Shown one piece after another: positions 27,113 through 37,946 of a stretch of 64,000 nucleotides of DNA. Within the stretch, counting starts at the first letter, position 1, and each line of letters opens with the position of its first letter. Origin of the DNA: Anaerolineales bacterium (GTDB taxonomy: Bacteria > Chloroflexota > Anaerolineae > Anaerolineales > UBA11579); assembly GCA_020059485.1 (NCBI GenBank), contig JAGVCA010000004.1, forward strand, positions 1 through 64,000, in the 5' to 3' direction. The position numbers and the translations under genes are program-made. A model generated the notes under the pieces. The model did not search any database. It had not been told where the DNA came from and worked only from the letters and a program-made list of their open reading frames with translations.

Positions 27113-29287
27113 GTGAAAAAATTATCAATTATTTCACTATCTTTGATTCTGCTTGTCGCTTGCGACAGCTCCGTATCTGAGCAAAAATCCCCCGTCCCAG
27201 TAGTAAATACAGAAACACATGAGGTAACACGTACACCAAGTGAAACCTTTGCGCCAACAATTGCACCTACACAAATTCCAACGCCATTGCCAGAACCGAT
27301 AGATTTATTCCATGCGGATCTTGAAAAGGCAGAAATAAAGTATCAGGTTGGCAAGGGACAAATCCTCGACGTGGCGTTTTCTCCGGATGGTCAGTACATT
27401 GCGGTCGCTCGGGAGACCGGGATTGATATTTTTGACATCACTAATTTTGAGTATGTGTATTCTTTCGAATCCAATTCAGGGGCGATTATCGATGTCGAAT
27501 TTAGCCAGGAGGAGGGTGCTCTATATGCGGCCAATGTGGCAGGACTGGTATTCTATAAAGACGAGTTCCACTCCCGTTTCAATTATCAACTCCAGCTTGA
27601 CACTGATTATGATTCTGAGGTGTGGAAAGATCGGTGGGCTACACACTATATCGAAAAATTCGACCTATCGATTATGGAAAAAATAGATGAATGGTACCTG
27701 GATTCAAGGGGGTTGACGGCCTTCAGCATTACCGCAGATGGGTGTTTTCTTGCTGTAACGGATATTGTTAATGCATCTTATTTGTTTGATGTGTGTAATG
27801 ATGAACAAATCAGTCTGCCTGCCGTCTTTGAAGACAGCCAAATCAATGCCAGAGAAGCTGTAGGCGATGCTGCTGCTGTGATAAGTCCCAATGCCAAACA
27901 CATATTTCTGAGCAAGGCGGATATGGACGGGATTATTTATGGCTATGATCTGGTCTCAGGAAAGGAGATCCTTTCTAATTACCAGGCTTATTTTCCGAAA
28001 ATTGCTTTTTCACATGATGAAAGTATGTTTGCAATTCTTCGCTACTATGCGGGTCAGGGTCAGATTTCCATTTATACATCGATGGGGACGAAAGTGCGCT
28101 CGATTGGGGTGCCTTCCCTTGGGACTTTGGCGTTTAGTCAAGATGATAAAAAATTGATATATGGTAGTTATACAGAGGATTGGGAACTTAGAGATGGCTT
28201 TTCCACATTTAAAGGGTGTGGAGATGATATTGAAGTGAAAATTTGGGATTTAGCGAGTGGGGAATTAACTCAAAAATTTGATGATTTCAGTTGTGATGTA
28301 TTGGGTGTGTCTTTCAATTCCAATGAACAGGTAATTGCGGTAAGTAGAGATGGAACTATTATTGAGTGGGATATCAAGTCCGGAGATCAACTCCGCCAAT
28401 ATCCCGAACCTTATTTATACCCATCTGACGCTGCTCTAACATTAGATGGCAGCAATCTGTATGTCTGGAATCAGGATCAGACATTGCAGATCTGGAAATT
28501 ACCAGAACTGACATTATTACATAGTATCAGGCTCAACCACTTACATGGAGGGGGATCGAATATTGACCTGAATCCGCAGGAAAATCTGATTTTGCTTGGT
28601 GATAACCTTGGGATTGAATTGCTATCCATTCCAGAGTTAACACTTGTCAATTCCAAAAGTCTAAGAAATGTTAATGGTGTCGCATTTCTTCCAGATGGAA
28701 AGAGTTTTGTCGCTTATGTTGGTGGTGGGAATATCCTCAGAATTGACACTGAAACCATGAGGATCTTAGCATCATACTCACCTCCCGCAACGTATACTGA
28801 TATTTCCTCTAGTTTCAGCGTCAATCCATCAGGGACTTTGGCTGTGTTTGATGCTGTGGAAAATGATGATCTGATGTCCATCATCGTTGATGTGCTCACG
28901 ATGACTGAAGTAGGAGCGGTTTATGGATGGAACCCTGAATTCCTCCCCAATGGAAAATTACTTGCCGGATTTGATTTCTATAACAGCTCCAATTTCGAGG
29001 ACTCAGAACCAGTCCCATTCGAATCTGTGAGGATTCATAATGTACATACAGTAGAGGGGAGTGAAAATTTTTTATATGAGTATTTCTCTCCAGAAGTTGA
29101 GGACCCACATCGTCAAGCGGGTCAATTAAATATCTTTGTCAACCAAAATGGCGTATATAAAGAATACGTCCTGCCTTCTCAAATTGGGCAGCCCGTCGGA
29201 GTGTTTTTGCTTCCCGATCAAAAACACCTGGTAGTCGTTGATAGGGTGAACGGAATCAGTGTGTGGGTGGTGATGGGATCCGAATAA
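27113..29287 (+). CDS. WD40-like beta-propeller lipoprotein
   Basis: This 724-residue protein begins with a lipoprotein signal peptide (lipobox LLVAC, cut before Cys near residue 17) and a Thr/Pro-rich spacer (about 30-65). The rest is made of WD40-like blades with recurring FSPDGQYIAVA-type segments, for example FSQDDKKLIYGS and LDGSNLYVWN, probably two propellers. It should sit on the outer face of the membrane as a binding scaffold. The start is GTG with GGAGG 7 nt before. The gene is clearly richer in A+T than its neighbours, with different codon choice, which suggests acquisition from outside. The ligand is unknown. Confidence 0.8.
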   Translation: MKKLSIISLSLILLVACDSSVSEQKSPVPVVNTETHEVTRTPSETFAPTIAPTQIPTPLPEPIDLFHADLEKAEIKYQVGKGQILDVAFSPDGQYIAVARETGIDIFDITNFEYVYSFESNSGAIIDVEFSQEEGALYAANVAGLVFYKDEFHSRFNYQLQLDTDYDSEVWKDRWATHYIEKFDLSIMEKIDEWYLDSRGLTAFSITADGCFLAVTDIVNASYLFDVCNDEQISLPAVFEDSQINAREAVGDAAAVISPNAKHIFLSKADMDGIIYGYDLVSGKEILSNYQAYFPKIAFSHDESMFAILRYYAGQGQISIYTSMGTKVRSIGVPSLGTLAFSQDDKKLIYGSYTEDWELRDGFSTFKGCGDDIEVKIWDLASGELTQKFDDFSCDVLGVSFNSNEQVIAVSRDGTIIEWDIKSGDQLRQYPEPYLYPSDAALTLDGSNLYVWNQDQTLQIWKLPELTLLHSIRLNHLHGGGSNIDLNPQENLILLGDNLGIELLSIPELTLVNSKSLRNVNGVAFLPDGKSFVAYVGGGNILRIDTETMRILASYSPPATYTDISSSFSVNPSGTLAVFDAVENDDLMSIIVDVLTMTEVGAVYGWNPEFLPNGKLLAGFDFYNSSNFEDSEPVPFESVRIHNVHTVEGSENFLYEYFSPEVEDPHRQAGQLNIFVNQNGVYKEYVLPSQIGQPVGVFLLPDQKHLVVVDRVNGISVWVVMGSE

Positions 29288-29353
29288 TTACCCTCTTCTA
29301 ACAATAACCTTGGAATCAAGGGCTTGGTAGATGGAGGTCCAAACTCTGTAAAA

Positions 29354-29385
29354 AAGAACGGGACAAGTTAACTTGTCCCGTTCTT
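29354..29385. terminator. Bidirectional terminator, 32-nt perfect palindrome
   Basis: AAGAACGGGACAAG and its exact complement meet at TTAA without a mismatch. On the plus strand TTCTTGCTTTT follows; on the minus strand TTTTTAC follows. It serves both the lipoprotein gene and the convergent degV gene. Confidence 0.85.
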
Positions 29386-29406
29386 GCTTTTGGGGTTAAG
29401 TCGAGA

Positions 29407-30267
29407 TCAAGGGTAGTCAAAGCCAGCCATGTAGGCCACGCCGACGGTCCCTGGCCCGGTGTGAGTGCCGACCGTTGGGGCGACATCCGTGACCATCCGG
29501 TGTTTGAGCGGCAGTTTATCTGCGAGCATCTCAAGGACCCACTCTGCATCCTCTACCGCGTTGGCATGCAGCACGGCCATATAGACCGGCCGGCGGTCGC
29601 CGATCTTTTCGATTGCCAGTTCGGTCAGGCGGGTGAGAGATTTCTTGCGGGTGCGAACGCGTTCGCTCGGTTCGATCCGGCCGTCGATCACTTCCAGGAT
29701 CGGTTTGAAGTTGAGCATTGTGCCGACCAGACGCTGTGCGCCGCCGATGCGCCCGCCGCGATGCAGGAACTCGAGCGTTTCGACCGTCAGCAGGATGCCG
29801 GTATGCTTACTGGCCTCCTCGACCACAGCCTGGACCTCGGAGAGAGGTTTGCCCGCCTGGGCCGCGTGCACACCCATCAGCAGCGGCCAGCCCTCTCCCA
29901 TGGAAGCCGAGAGGGTATCGACGTTGACGATGTTGGCCTCCGGGAACATCTGGCGAGCTTGCTCGGCCGAGGCGAATGTGCCGGATAGTTTGTGGGATAT
30001 ATGCACGCCCAGGATGTCCTTACCTTCAGCCAGCAGCCCTTCATAGATGCGCTGGAAATCTGCGGGCGAGGGCTGGGAGGTGGTTGGCATCGTGGGGGAG
30101 CTGGCCAGGCGCTTGAAGAAGGCATCGGCGGTGATGTCCACGCCGTCGCGCAGTTCGTCTCCATCCCAAATAACAACTGAGGATGCGATTTTAATACCGT
30201 ACTTCTCGGCCCATTCCCTGGGGATGTGGGCGGTCGAATCTGTAACAATTGCGACAGGATTTGCCAT
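29407..30267 (-). CDS. DegV family fatty-acid-binding protein
   Basis: DegV/FakB proteins bind a fatty acid and present it to a FakA kinase. The 286-residue protein begins VAIVTDSTAHIPREWAEKYG and has the family's SPTMPTTSQPSPADF, HISHKLSGTFASAEQARQ, LEFLHRGGRIGGAQR, and the C-terminal VGTHTGPGTVGVAYM. The frame is open upstream to 30462, but AGGAG precedes the ATG at 30267. The kinase partner is not in the window. Confidence 0.93.
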   Translation of the reverse strand: MANPVAIVTDSTAHIPREWAEKYGIKIASSVVIWDGDELRDGVDITADAFFKRLASSPTMPTTSQPSPADFQRIYEGLLAEGKDILGVHISHKLSGTFASAEQARQMFPEANIVNVDTLSASMGEGWPLLMGVHAAQAGKPLSEVQAVVEEASKHTGILLTVETLEFLHRGGRIGGAQRLVGTMLNFKPILEVIDGRIEPSERVRTRKKSLTRLTELAIEKIGDRRPVYMAVLHANAVEDAEWVLEMLADKLPLKHRMVTDVAPTVGTHTGPGTVGVAYMAGFDYP

Positions 30268-30385
30268 CTCTTTTTCTCCTTCTGACAGCATGAAATAAGG
30301 GTCGTGTGTAAGGTGGTAAAACCCAGAAGCAATAGAAAAGTTGCGGCAGTCGACCCGATTTACGGGAGAAAAGAAAAACTGAACC

Positions 30386-30414
30386 TTGACCGCAGCCATA
30401 CTCGCCGTTAGAAT
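30386..30414 (+). promoter_or_regulatory. ffh promoter
   Basis: TTGACC (30386-30391), a 17-nt spacer and TAGAAT (30409-30414) predict a start near 30421, 29 nt before the ffh ATG. Confidence 0.65.
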
Positions 30415-30449
30415 CACGCGTCGCCTGCAACAACAGGCGCGGGACTGCA

Positions 30450-31775
30450 ATGTTTGAGACACTGACCGAACGCCTGAACACTGTTTTTAAGGAACTCCGC
30501 CGGCATGGCAAGCTCTCCGAGAAGGATGTCGATGCCGCCATGCGGGATGTCCGCATGGCTTTGCTGGAAGCGGATGTGCATTATGCTGTCGTCAAGACGT
30601 TTGTCAGCCGCGTCAAGGAGCGGTCGATCGGTCATGAGGTCTCGCGGGCGCTGAACCCGGCCCAGCAGGTAATCAAGATCGTCAATGAAGAACTGATCGC
30701 CACGCTGGGCGAGCCAGCAGCCCTCAATCTGAGCGGGCCAAAACCGCATATGATCATGCTGGTTGGCCTGCAGGGTTCGGGCAAGACCACCACCGCCGGC
30801 AAACTGGCCAAGCTGCTGCGCAGTCAGGGCGAGCGCGTCATGCTGGTGGCGGCTGACCCGTACCGGCCGGCGGCTGTGCAGCAACTCCAGACCCTGGGCG
30901 CCAGCCTGGGCGTGGAGGTCTTCGTGCAGCCGAATATGACCCCGCCTGACCTGGCCGGGATGGCGTATGTCAAAGCCCGGCAGGGTGGTTACTCGGTGAT
31001 GATCCTCGACACCGCCGGACGCTCTCAACTAGACGACAGCCTGATGTCTGAACTGAAAGCGATCAGCGACAACGTCACCCCGAATGAAGTGCTGCTGGTG
31101 GTGGATGCCATGATCGGCCAGGAAGCGGTCAATATTGCCCAGGGCTTTCGCCAGACTGTCCCGATCACCGGGCTGATCCTGAGCAAGATGGACGGCGATG
31201 CCCGCGGCGGAGCGGCGATCTCGATCCGTTCTGTGACCGGCGTGCCGATCAAGTTCCTGGGTGTGTCCGAAAATCTGGACGGCCTGGAGCAGTTCGACCC
31301 CCAGCGTTTGTCCTCCCGAATTTTGGGAATGGGTGATATGATTGGGCTGATCGAGAAGGCTGAGGCTGGATTGGACGCCGAACAGGCGGCCAAGTCTGCC
31401 CAGAAGATGCTGTCTGGCGAGTTCACCCTTGAGGATTTCCGAGACCAACTTCGTCAGGTCCGAAAGATGGGACCGATCGGCCAGCTGCTGGGGATGCTCC
31501 CCGGCAATATGACCGGCGGGATGGCTGCTCAGGTGGACCCGCAGGAAGCGGAAAAAGGGCTGAACCGGATCGAGGCCATCATCAATTCGATGACCCCCGA
31601 CGAACGCCGGAAGCCCAAGGTGCTGAATGCCAGCCGTAAGCGGCGGATCGCCAGCGGCTCGGGCACGGAAGTGATGGATATCAACCGGCTGCTCCGCCAG
31701 TATCAGGAGATGCAGCGGATGATGAAAAAAATTAAGAAATCAGGCATGCGGGGATTACCCCCGATGTTTGGCTAG
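30450..31775 (+). CDS. ffh: Signal recognition particle protein Ffh
   Basis: Ffh binds signal peptides of membrane and secreted proteins with the SRP RNA and brings ribosomes to FtsY. The 441-residue protein has the N domain, the GTPase domain with VGLQGSGKTTTAGKLAKLL (G1), ILDTAGRSQLD (G3) and LSKMDGDARGG (G4, with Ser for the usual Thr), and a Met-rich M domain (about 300-441) containing MGPIGQLLGMLPG and the RNA-binding RKRRIASGSG. It leads the conserved ffh-rpsP-khpA-rimM order. Confidence 0.98.
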   Translation: MFETLTERLNTVFKELRRHGKLSEKDVDAAMRDVRMALLEADVHYAVVKTFVSRVKERSIGHEVSRALNPAQQVIKIVNEELIATLGEPAALNLSGPKPHMIMLVGLQGSGKTTTAGKLAKLLRSQGERVMLVAADPYRPAAVQQLQTLGASLGVEVFVQPNMTPPDLAGMAYVKARQGGYSVMILDTAGRSQLDDSLMSELKAISDNVTPNEVLLVVDAMIGQEAVNIAQGFRQTVPITGLILSKMDGDARGGAAISIRSVTGVPIKFLGVSENLDGLEQFDPQRLSSRILGMGDMIGLIEKAEAGLDAEQAAKSAQKMLSGEFTLEDFRDQLRQVRKMGPIGQLLGMLPGNMTGGMAAQVDPQEAEKGLNRIEAIINSMTPDERRKPKVLNASRKRRIASGSGTEVMDINRLLRQYQEMQRMMKKIKKSGMRGLPPMFG

Positions 31776-31908
31776 TGTGCGGCACACAGGTTTCCCGTCG
31801 GATGGCCCCTCCCTCCGGCCGTAAACAACCTGAAGATGCCCAGCTGGACCCCGGTTTGTACCCCTCCTTCGGGGGACCCCCCTCTACCGGCCGGAAAGCA
31901 GTGCACAC
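31775..31908 (+). ncRNA. Candidate structured leader RNA between ffh and rpsP
   Basis: An outer helix GTGTGC (31775-31780) with GCACAC (31903-31908) encloses three elements. These are CAGGTT (31787-31792) with AACCTG (31827-31832), CCGGT (31851-31855) with ACCGG (31886-31890), and inside the latter a UUCG-capped CTCC/GGGG hairpin near 31864-31875. A local GTGTG-CGG-CACAC hairpin (31775-31787) would compete with the outer helix, so two states are possible. It could be a ribosomal-protein leader controlling rpsP. No known class was recognised. The pairing was worked out by eye. Confidence 0.4.
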
Positions 31909-31940
31909 ATCAAAACTAGAGTACAGGAGAAACATAGATC

Positions 31941-32573
31941 ATGGTACGTTTGAGACTGCGCCGGGTTGGGCGCAAGAAACAGCCGAGCTACCGCGTGGTG
32001 GCCGCCGATAAGGAAGCGCCGCGCGACGGTCGTTTCCTTGAAATTGTCGGGTTCTACAATCCCCGCATCGAGCCTTCGACCATCAATCTGAAGGAAGACC
32101 GCATTTTCGATTGGCTGAGCAAAGGTGCCCAGCCGAGTGATTCGGTCCAGAGTCTGTTCCGCCAGATGGGCACGATGGACCGCTTTGAGCGTTTCAAAGC
32201 CGGCGAGTCCATCGAGAAACTGATGGAAGAGTATCAGGCGGTGGAAGACGGCCGCACCAAGACGGACAGCGCCAGTTCGGCCAAAAAGTCCAAGAAGGCC
32301 AAAGCGGCTGAAGCCGCGGCGGCTGCCGAGGCGGAGAAGGCTGCTGCCGAGAAGGCGGCTGCCAAAGCCAAGGAAAAGGAAGAGGCAGAAGAAAAGAAGG
32401 CTGCTGCCAAGGTCGAGAAAGCCAAAGCGGCTGAAGAGGCCCCGGCAGCGGAAGCGGAAGAACCGGCAGAAGAGGCCGAGGAAGCACCAACGGAAGAAGC
32501 TGAGGAAGCCCCGGCAGAAGAAGCCGAGGAAGCCCCGGCAGAAGAAGCTGAGGAAGCGGGTAAGGAAGAGTAG
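31941..32573 (+). CDS. rpsP: 30S ribosomal protein S16 with long acidic/basic C-terminal tail
   Basis: The first 80 or so residues are a normal S16 (VRLRLRRVGRKKQPSYRVV, GRFLEIVGFYNP, DWLSKGAQPSDSV), which binds 16S rRNA early in small-subunit assembly. The protein is 210 residues in all. Residues 100-210 are an Ala/Lys/Glu-rich, probably helical or disordered tail, first basic (KKSKKAKAAEAA) and then strongly acidic. The end is built of 24-nt tandem repeats. AGGAG stands upstream of the ATG. Shorter tails of this sort occur in some actinobacterial S16 proteins; this one more than doubles the length. Confidence 0.95.
   Translation: MVRLRLRRVGRKKQPSYRVVAADKEAPRDGRFLEIVGFYNPRIEPSTINLKEDRIFDWLSKGAQPSDSVQSLFRQMGTMDRFERFKAGESIEKLMEEYQAVEDGRTKTDSASSAKKSKKAKAAEAAAAAEAEKAAAEKAAAKAKEKEEAEEKKAAAKVEKAKAAEEAPAAEAEEPAEEAEEAPTEEAEEAPAEEAEEAPAEEAEEAGKEE
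32469..32561 (+). repeat. 24-nt tandem repeat inside rpsP
   Basis: Three full copies (32469-32492, 32493-32516, 32517-32540) and most of a fourth encode EEAEEAPA-type octapeptides. Copies differ mainly at third positions, such as GCC or GCT for Ala, so slippage is probable but not recent for all copies. Confidence 0.85.
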
Positions 32574-32598
32574 TTCACCCGCCGATTGAGAGGATTAG

Positions 32599-32835
32599 AT
32601 GAGAGATTTGATCGACTATATCGCCCGTTCGCTGGTCGATGACCCCACCCAGGTGGATGTCAGCCAGCGGAAATACGGTTCCACCACCAACATCCGCCTG
32701 CGGGTGGCTAAGGAGGATATGGGCCGTGTGATCGGGCGCAACGGGCGGGTGGCGAATGCCATGCGGTCACTGCTGCGTGTGGCTGCGGCTCGCAATCAGA
32801 AACGCGCGAAACTGGACATCGTGGAGCCAGAATGA
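32599..32835 (+). CDS. khpA: KH-domain RNA-binding protein KhpA
   Basis: This 78-residue single KH domain has the GxxG loop in GRVIGRNGRVANAMRSLL. The family binds RNA, often with KhpB, and influences cell-division and envelope gene expression. It lies between rpsP and rimM, its usual place, and its stop overlaps the rimM start as ATGA. Confidence 0.95.
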   Translation: MRDLIDYIARSLVDDPTQVDVSQRKYGSTTNIRLRVAKEDMGRVIGRNGRVANAMRSLLRVAAARNQKRAKLDIVEPE

Positions 32836-33413
32836 GCTCCCGGCGACGACAGACAGCCGCCCGCAGAAAATCGAAAAATCAGGAGAAAGCAGGGGCGCCC
32901 CCGGTGGTGCCGCCTGCTTTTCTTCTGGTGGGCAAACTGCACCGTCCGCACGGTGTGAGCGGTGAGATCATCATGTCGGTGCTGACCGACTTCCCGGAGC
33001 GTCTGAAGCCGGAGACGGTCTTACTGATGGGCCCGGAGCACCAGCCGGTCACGATCAGCGCCATCCGGCACCACAACCGTGGGGCGCTGGTCTCGCTGGT
33101 TGGGTACGAATCGCGCGAAGCGGTCGATCCGCTCCGCAATATGGAGCTGTTCGTCAGGGCCGATGACCGCCCGCCGTTGCCCAAAGGGGAGTATTACCTG
33201 CACCAGATCATCGGGCTGCAGGCGGTCAGCGATGAGGGCCAGCCGCTGGGGGTGGTGGCCGATTGGCTGGAGACCGGCGCGAATGGCGTCTTCATAGTCC
33301 AGACCGAGGAGGGCGGCGAGATCCTACTCCCCGATGTGGACGAAGTGATCGTCCAGATCGACCTGGAGGCTGGGCAGATGGTCGTCCATTTGTTGGAGGG
33401 GTTGATCCCCTGA
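32832..33413 (+). CDS. rimM: 16S rRNA processing protein RimM
   Basis: RimM binds the 30S head with S19 and helps mature the 3' domain. The 193-residue protein has a basic, probably disordered N-terminal extension (about 1-30), then the RimM domain (LLVGKLHRPHGVSGEI) and the PRC-barrel (YYLHQIIGLQAVSDEG to LLPDVDEVIVQIDLEAG). It is coupled to khpA by a 4-nt overlap. The N-terminal extension is longer than usual. Confidence 0.96.
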   Translation: MSSRRRQTAARRKSKNQEKAGAPPVVPPAFLLVGKLHRPHGVSGEIIMSVLTDFPERLKPETVLLMGPEHQPVTISAIRHHNRGALVSLVGYESREAVDPLRNMELFVRADDRPPLPKGEYYLHQIIGLQAVSDEGQPLGVVADWLETGANGVFIVQTEEGGEILLPDVDEVIVQIDLEAGQMVVHLLEGLIP

Positions 33414-33420
33414 GAGTGCT

Positions 33421-33741
33421 TTGATCTACCATATCGTCCCCCGCACGGATTGGGAGTCAATCTCCGGAGACCTGTACCGCGGCGACACCCTGGAGAGCGA
33501 AGGTTTCATTCACTGCTCGACTGCGGCGCAGGTGGCGGATACCGCCAACTTTCTGTTTGCCGGGCGGGAGGACCTGGTGCTGCTGCAGATTGACCCGGCC
33601 AGATTGACCGCCGAGGTGCGCTACGAGGATGGGGGTGACGGGCGATTGTTCCCGCACATTTACGGGCCGCTGGAGAAGTCGGCGGTGGTGCGGGTGACGG
33701 AGTTCAGGCCAGGGGAGGATGGGCGGTTTTCTTTTCCCTGA
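33421..33741 (+). CDS. DUF952 family protein
   Basis: This 106-residue protein has the DUF952 pattern: IYHIVPRTDWESI at the start, EGFIHCSTAAQVADTANFLF in the middle, and FPHIYGPLEKSAVV near the end, with His and Cys in the IHCS motif. The family relates by fold to ADP-ribosyl-handling proteins, and its reaction is unknown. It seems to start with TTG at 33421, 7 nt after rimM stops; no ATG is available in the frame before the conserved start. Translation is probably coupled to rimM. Confidence 0.8.
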   Translation: MIYHIVPRTDWESISGDLYRGDTLESEGFIHCSTAAQVADTANFLFAGREDLVLLQIDPARLTAEVRYEDGGDGRLFPHIYGPLEKSAVVRVTEFRPGEDGRFSFP

Positions 33742-33883
33742 TCGTAAATAACTGGTTGACCCAACCGGGCATAATTCTCCGGATCACGCCTTCTTCCTTG
33801 ACATCCCTTAATCCGCTGTGGTATTCTCGTGCCCGTTTGCTTCATTTAAGTAACAACATCCAGTAAGATAAAGGCGTTCACTG

Positions 33884-34304
33884 TTGGGAGAGGATGTGGC
33901 GACGAGCGCGGAAGACAGGCTGTACACGATCGGACTGAACCTGATCAGCGGGATTGGTTCGGAGCGCCTGGCAACGCTGGTGGAGTTCTTCGGCTGCCCG
34001 CGGGCGGCCTGGCAGGCTTCGCCCGCGGCGCTGCGCGAGGTCTGCCTGCCCCAGCTGGTGCTGGAAGAATTCCTCAAGGTGCGGGACGAGATCGATCTGC
34101 AAGGCGATCTTCAATGTGCTCGGGCAGGAACTGCTGCATATCGACCAGATCGGGATCGAGGCGGCGCTGCCGATCGAGGAGATCTCCTCGACCCTGGCGC
34201 TGATGGAACTCAAAGGCATGGTGCGCCAAGTGGGCGGGATGCGCTATGTGGCGGTCAGAGAAGCCCAGGCTGCCTACCGGACCGAGTCTGAAAAGGACGA
34301 ATGA
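33884..34304 (+). pseudogene. dprA: dprA remnant: internal deletion and frameshift
   Basis: The first part (about 33896-34105) encodes the N-terminal SAM-like helical region of DprA (LISGIGSERLATLVEFFG). From about 34105, in the next frame, the sequence encodes the C-terminal winged helix (FNVLGQELLHIDQIGIEAAL, then LALMELKGMVRQVGGMRYV). The entire Rossmann domain that binds single-stranded DNA and RecA, roughly 230-250 residues in a normal DprA, is absent. The junction lies in 34089-34112, where CGATCT occurs twice. The gene should be inactive. The remnant's stop overlaps the manC start. An assembly error is possible. Confidence 0.8.
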
Positions 34305-35398
34305 TGAATGACAATTTCTACGCTGTGATCATGGCTGGCGGCGGCGGGACCCGACTGTGGCCGCTCTCAAGACAACAGACCCCCAAACAGATGCTCAAGC
34401 TGGATGGCGAGCGCACGCTGTTTGAGATCGCGGTCAGCCGGCTGCTCGGGCTGTACCCTGCCGAGCGGATCCTGGTGGTCACTTCCGAACATCAGGCGGC
34501 TTTCTTCCAGCAGGACCAGCCTGCCATCCCGGCCGAGAATTACATTATCGAACCCTCCGGCAAGGATACCGCCGCGGCCATCGGTCTGGCAGCGGTCGCC
34601 CTGCAACAGCGTGATCCAAACGCCATCATGGCGGTGGTCACAGCCGACCATTACATCGAGCGCGAAGGCCGCTTTTTGCATGTGCTGCGGGCGGCCGGTC
34701 AGGTAGCCGAAAAAGGATTTCTCGTCACGCTTGGGATCCAGCCAACCTTTCCATCGACCGGTTTCGGCTACATCCAGCAAGGCGCTTATCTGGGCACGTT
34801 TGAGAATATGGTAGTCTTTAAGGCAGAACGGTTCAAAGAAAAACCGGACCAGAAAACGGCGGTGGAGTTCATCGCATCGGAAGATCACTCCTGGAACTCA
34901 GGCATGTTTATCTGGCAGGTGGCGCGCATTCTGGGTGAGATCGAACGCCAGATGCCGCAGCTGCACCAGGTGCTCTCCGCGATCAGCGCGGCCTGGGGCG
35001 GCCAGGACCACCAGCAAGTGCTGGCCGCGCAGTGGGAGGCGCTCGATAAGGTTTCGATCGACTTCGGGATCATGGAAGGGGCGCAGGATGTGGCCGTCAT
35101 CCCGGCCCGCGGCCTGGGATGGAGTGATGTCGGCAGCTGGAATGCCGTTTTTGAGGTGCTGCCGAAGGATGCGGACGGCAATGTGATCAACTGCCCGGAC
35201 CACCTGACCCGCGAAACCCGCAACTCGCTGGTGTTCACCAGCGGGGAGTGCCAGCGCCTGGTTGTGACCCTCGGATTAGAAGACGTGGTGATCGTGGATA
35301 CGCCGGATGTACTGATGGTCTGCCAGAAGGACCACGCCCAGAATGTCAAGGCGGTCGTGGACCTTTTGAGAGAAAAAGGTAAGAAAGAGTATCTCTAG
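34301..35398 (+). CDS. manC: Mannose-1-phosphate guanylyltransferase
   Basis: The enzyme makes GDP-mannose from GTP and mannose-1-phosphate. The 365-residue protein has YAVIMAGGGGTRLWPLSR, the nucleotide-binding loop, then PKQMLKL, IIEPSGKDTAAAIGLAA, TADHYI, and EKPDQKTA (the FVEKP-like motif), with WNSGMFIW and a C-terminal beta-helix-like part. There is no isomerase domain, so it is the single-function form. Start codons at 34301 and 34304 are both possible; the first overlaps the dprA remnant's stop. The product would feed the mannose-type glycosyltransferases of the window. Confidence 0.95.
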   Translation: MMNDNFYAVIMAGGGGTRLWPLSRQQTPKQMLKLDGERTLFEIAVSRLLGLYPAERILVVTSEHQAAFFQQDQPAIPAENYIIEPSGKDTAAAIGLAAVALQQRDPNAIMAVVTADHYIEREGRFLHVLRAAGQVAEKGFLVTLGIQPTFPSTGFGYIQQGAYLGTFENMVVFKAERFKEKPDQKTAVEFIASEDHSWNSGMFIWQVARILGEIERQMPQLHQVLSAISAAWGGQDHQQVLAAQWEALDKVSIDFGIMEGAQDVAVIPARGLGWSDVGSWNAVFEVLPKDADGNVINCPDHLTRETRNSLVFTSGECQRLVVTLGLEDVVIVDTPDVLMVCQKDHAQNVKAVVDLLREKGKKEYL

Positions 35399-35499
35399 GT
35401 ATCTGAATGAGTGCTGCAGGCCCGGTGCCGGCGGGGCATGACTATTAACTTGCCCGCAGGTCCGGTTGCAGTTGAAAGTTATCATTATTGGAGGATGTT

Positions 35500-37821
<2,322 letters not shown>

Positions 37822-37885
37822 CCGGTCAATCATCCCCCTTAGGTGGGTATAGTTCTTGCATCTGTTTATTCCAAACAGCTTTCGG

Positions 37886-37914
37886 TTGCAGAAAAACCTG
37901 GGCTGGTCTACAAT
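37886..37914 (+). promoter_or_regulatory. Promoter of the unknown gene at 38061
   Basis: TTGCAG (37886-37891), a 17-nt spacer and TACAAT (37909-37914) predict a start near 37921 and a leader of about 140 nt. Confidence 0.6.
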
Positions 37915-37916
37915 AC

Positions 37917-37938
37917 TTGAGAACATTTGTGTTCTCAA
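37917..37938. promoter_or_regulatory. Palindromic operator candidate at the transcript start
   Basis: TTGAGAAC, six bases and GTTCTCAA form an exact 8-bp dyad directly after the -10 box. A repressor bound here would block initiation. The inner GAAC-N6-GTTC resembles a Gram-positive LexA box (GAAC-N4-GTTC) but has two extra bases. Confidence 0.45.
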
Positions 37939-37946
37939 TCCTTCGT

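Noticed and set aside
31776-31940. SRP RNA or tRNA between ffh and rpsP
   Set aside because: The GGAAGC-type SRP loop and the tRNA T-loop GTTCGA are both missing.
37917-37938. LexA/SOS box
   Set aside because: GAAC and GTTC are separated by six bases, not four, and the downstream gene has no repair domain. Kept only as an unassigned palindrome.
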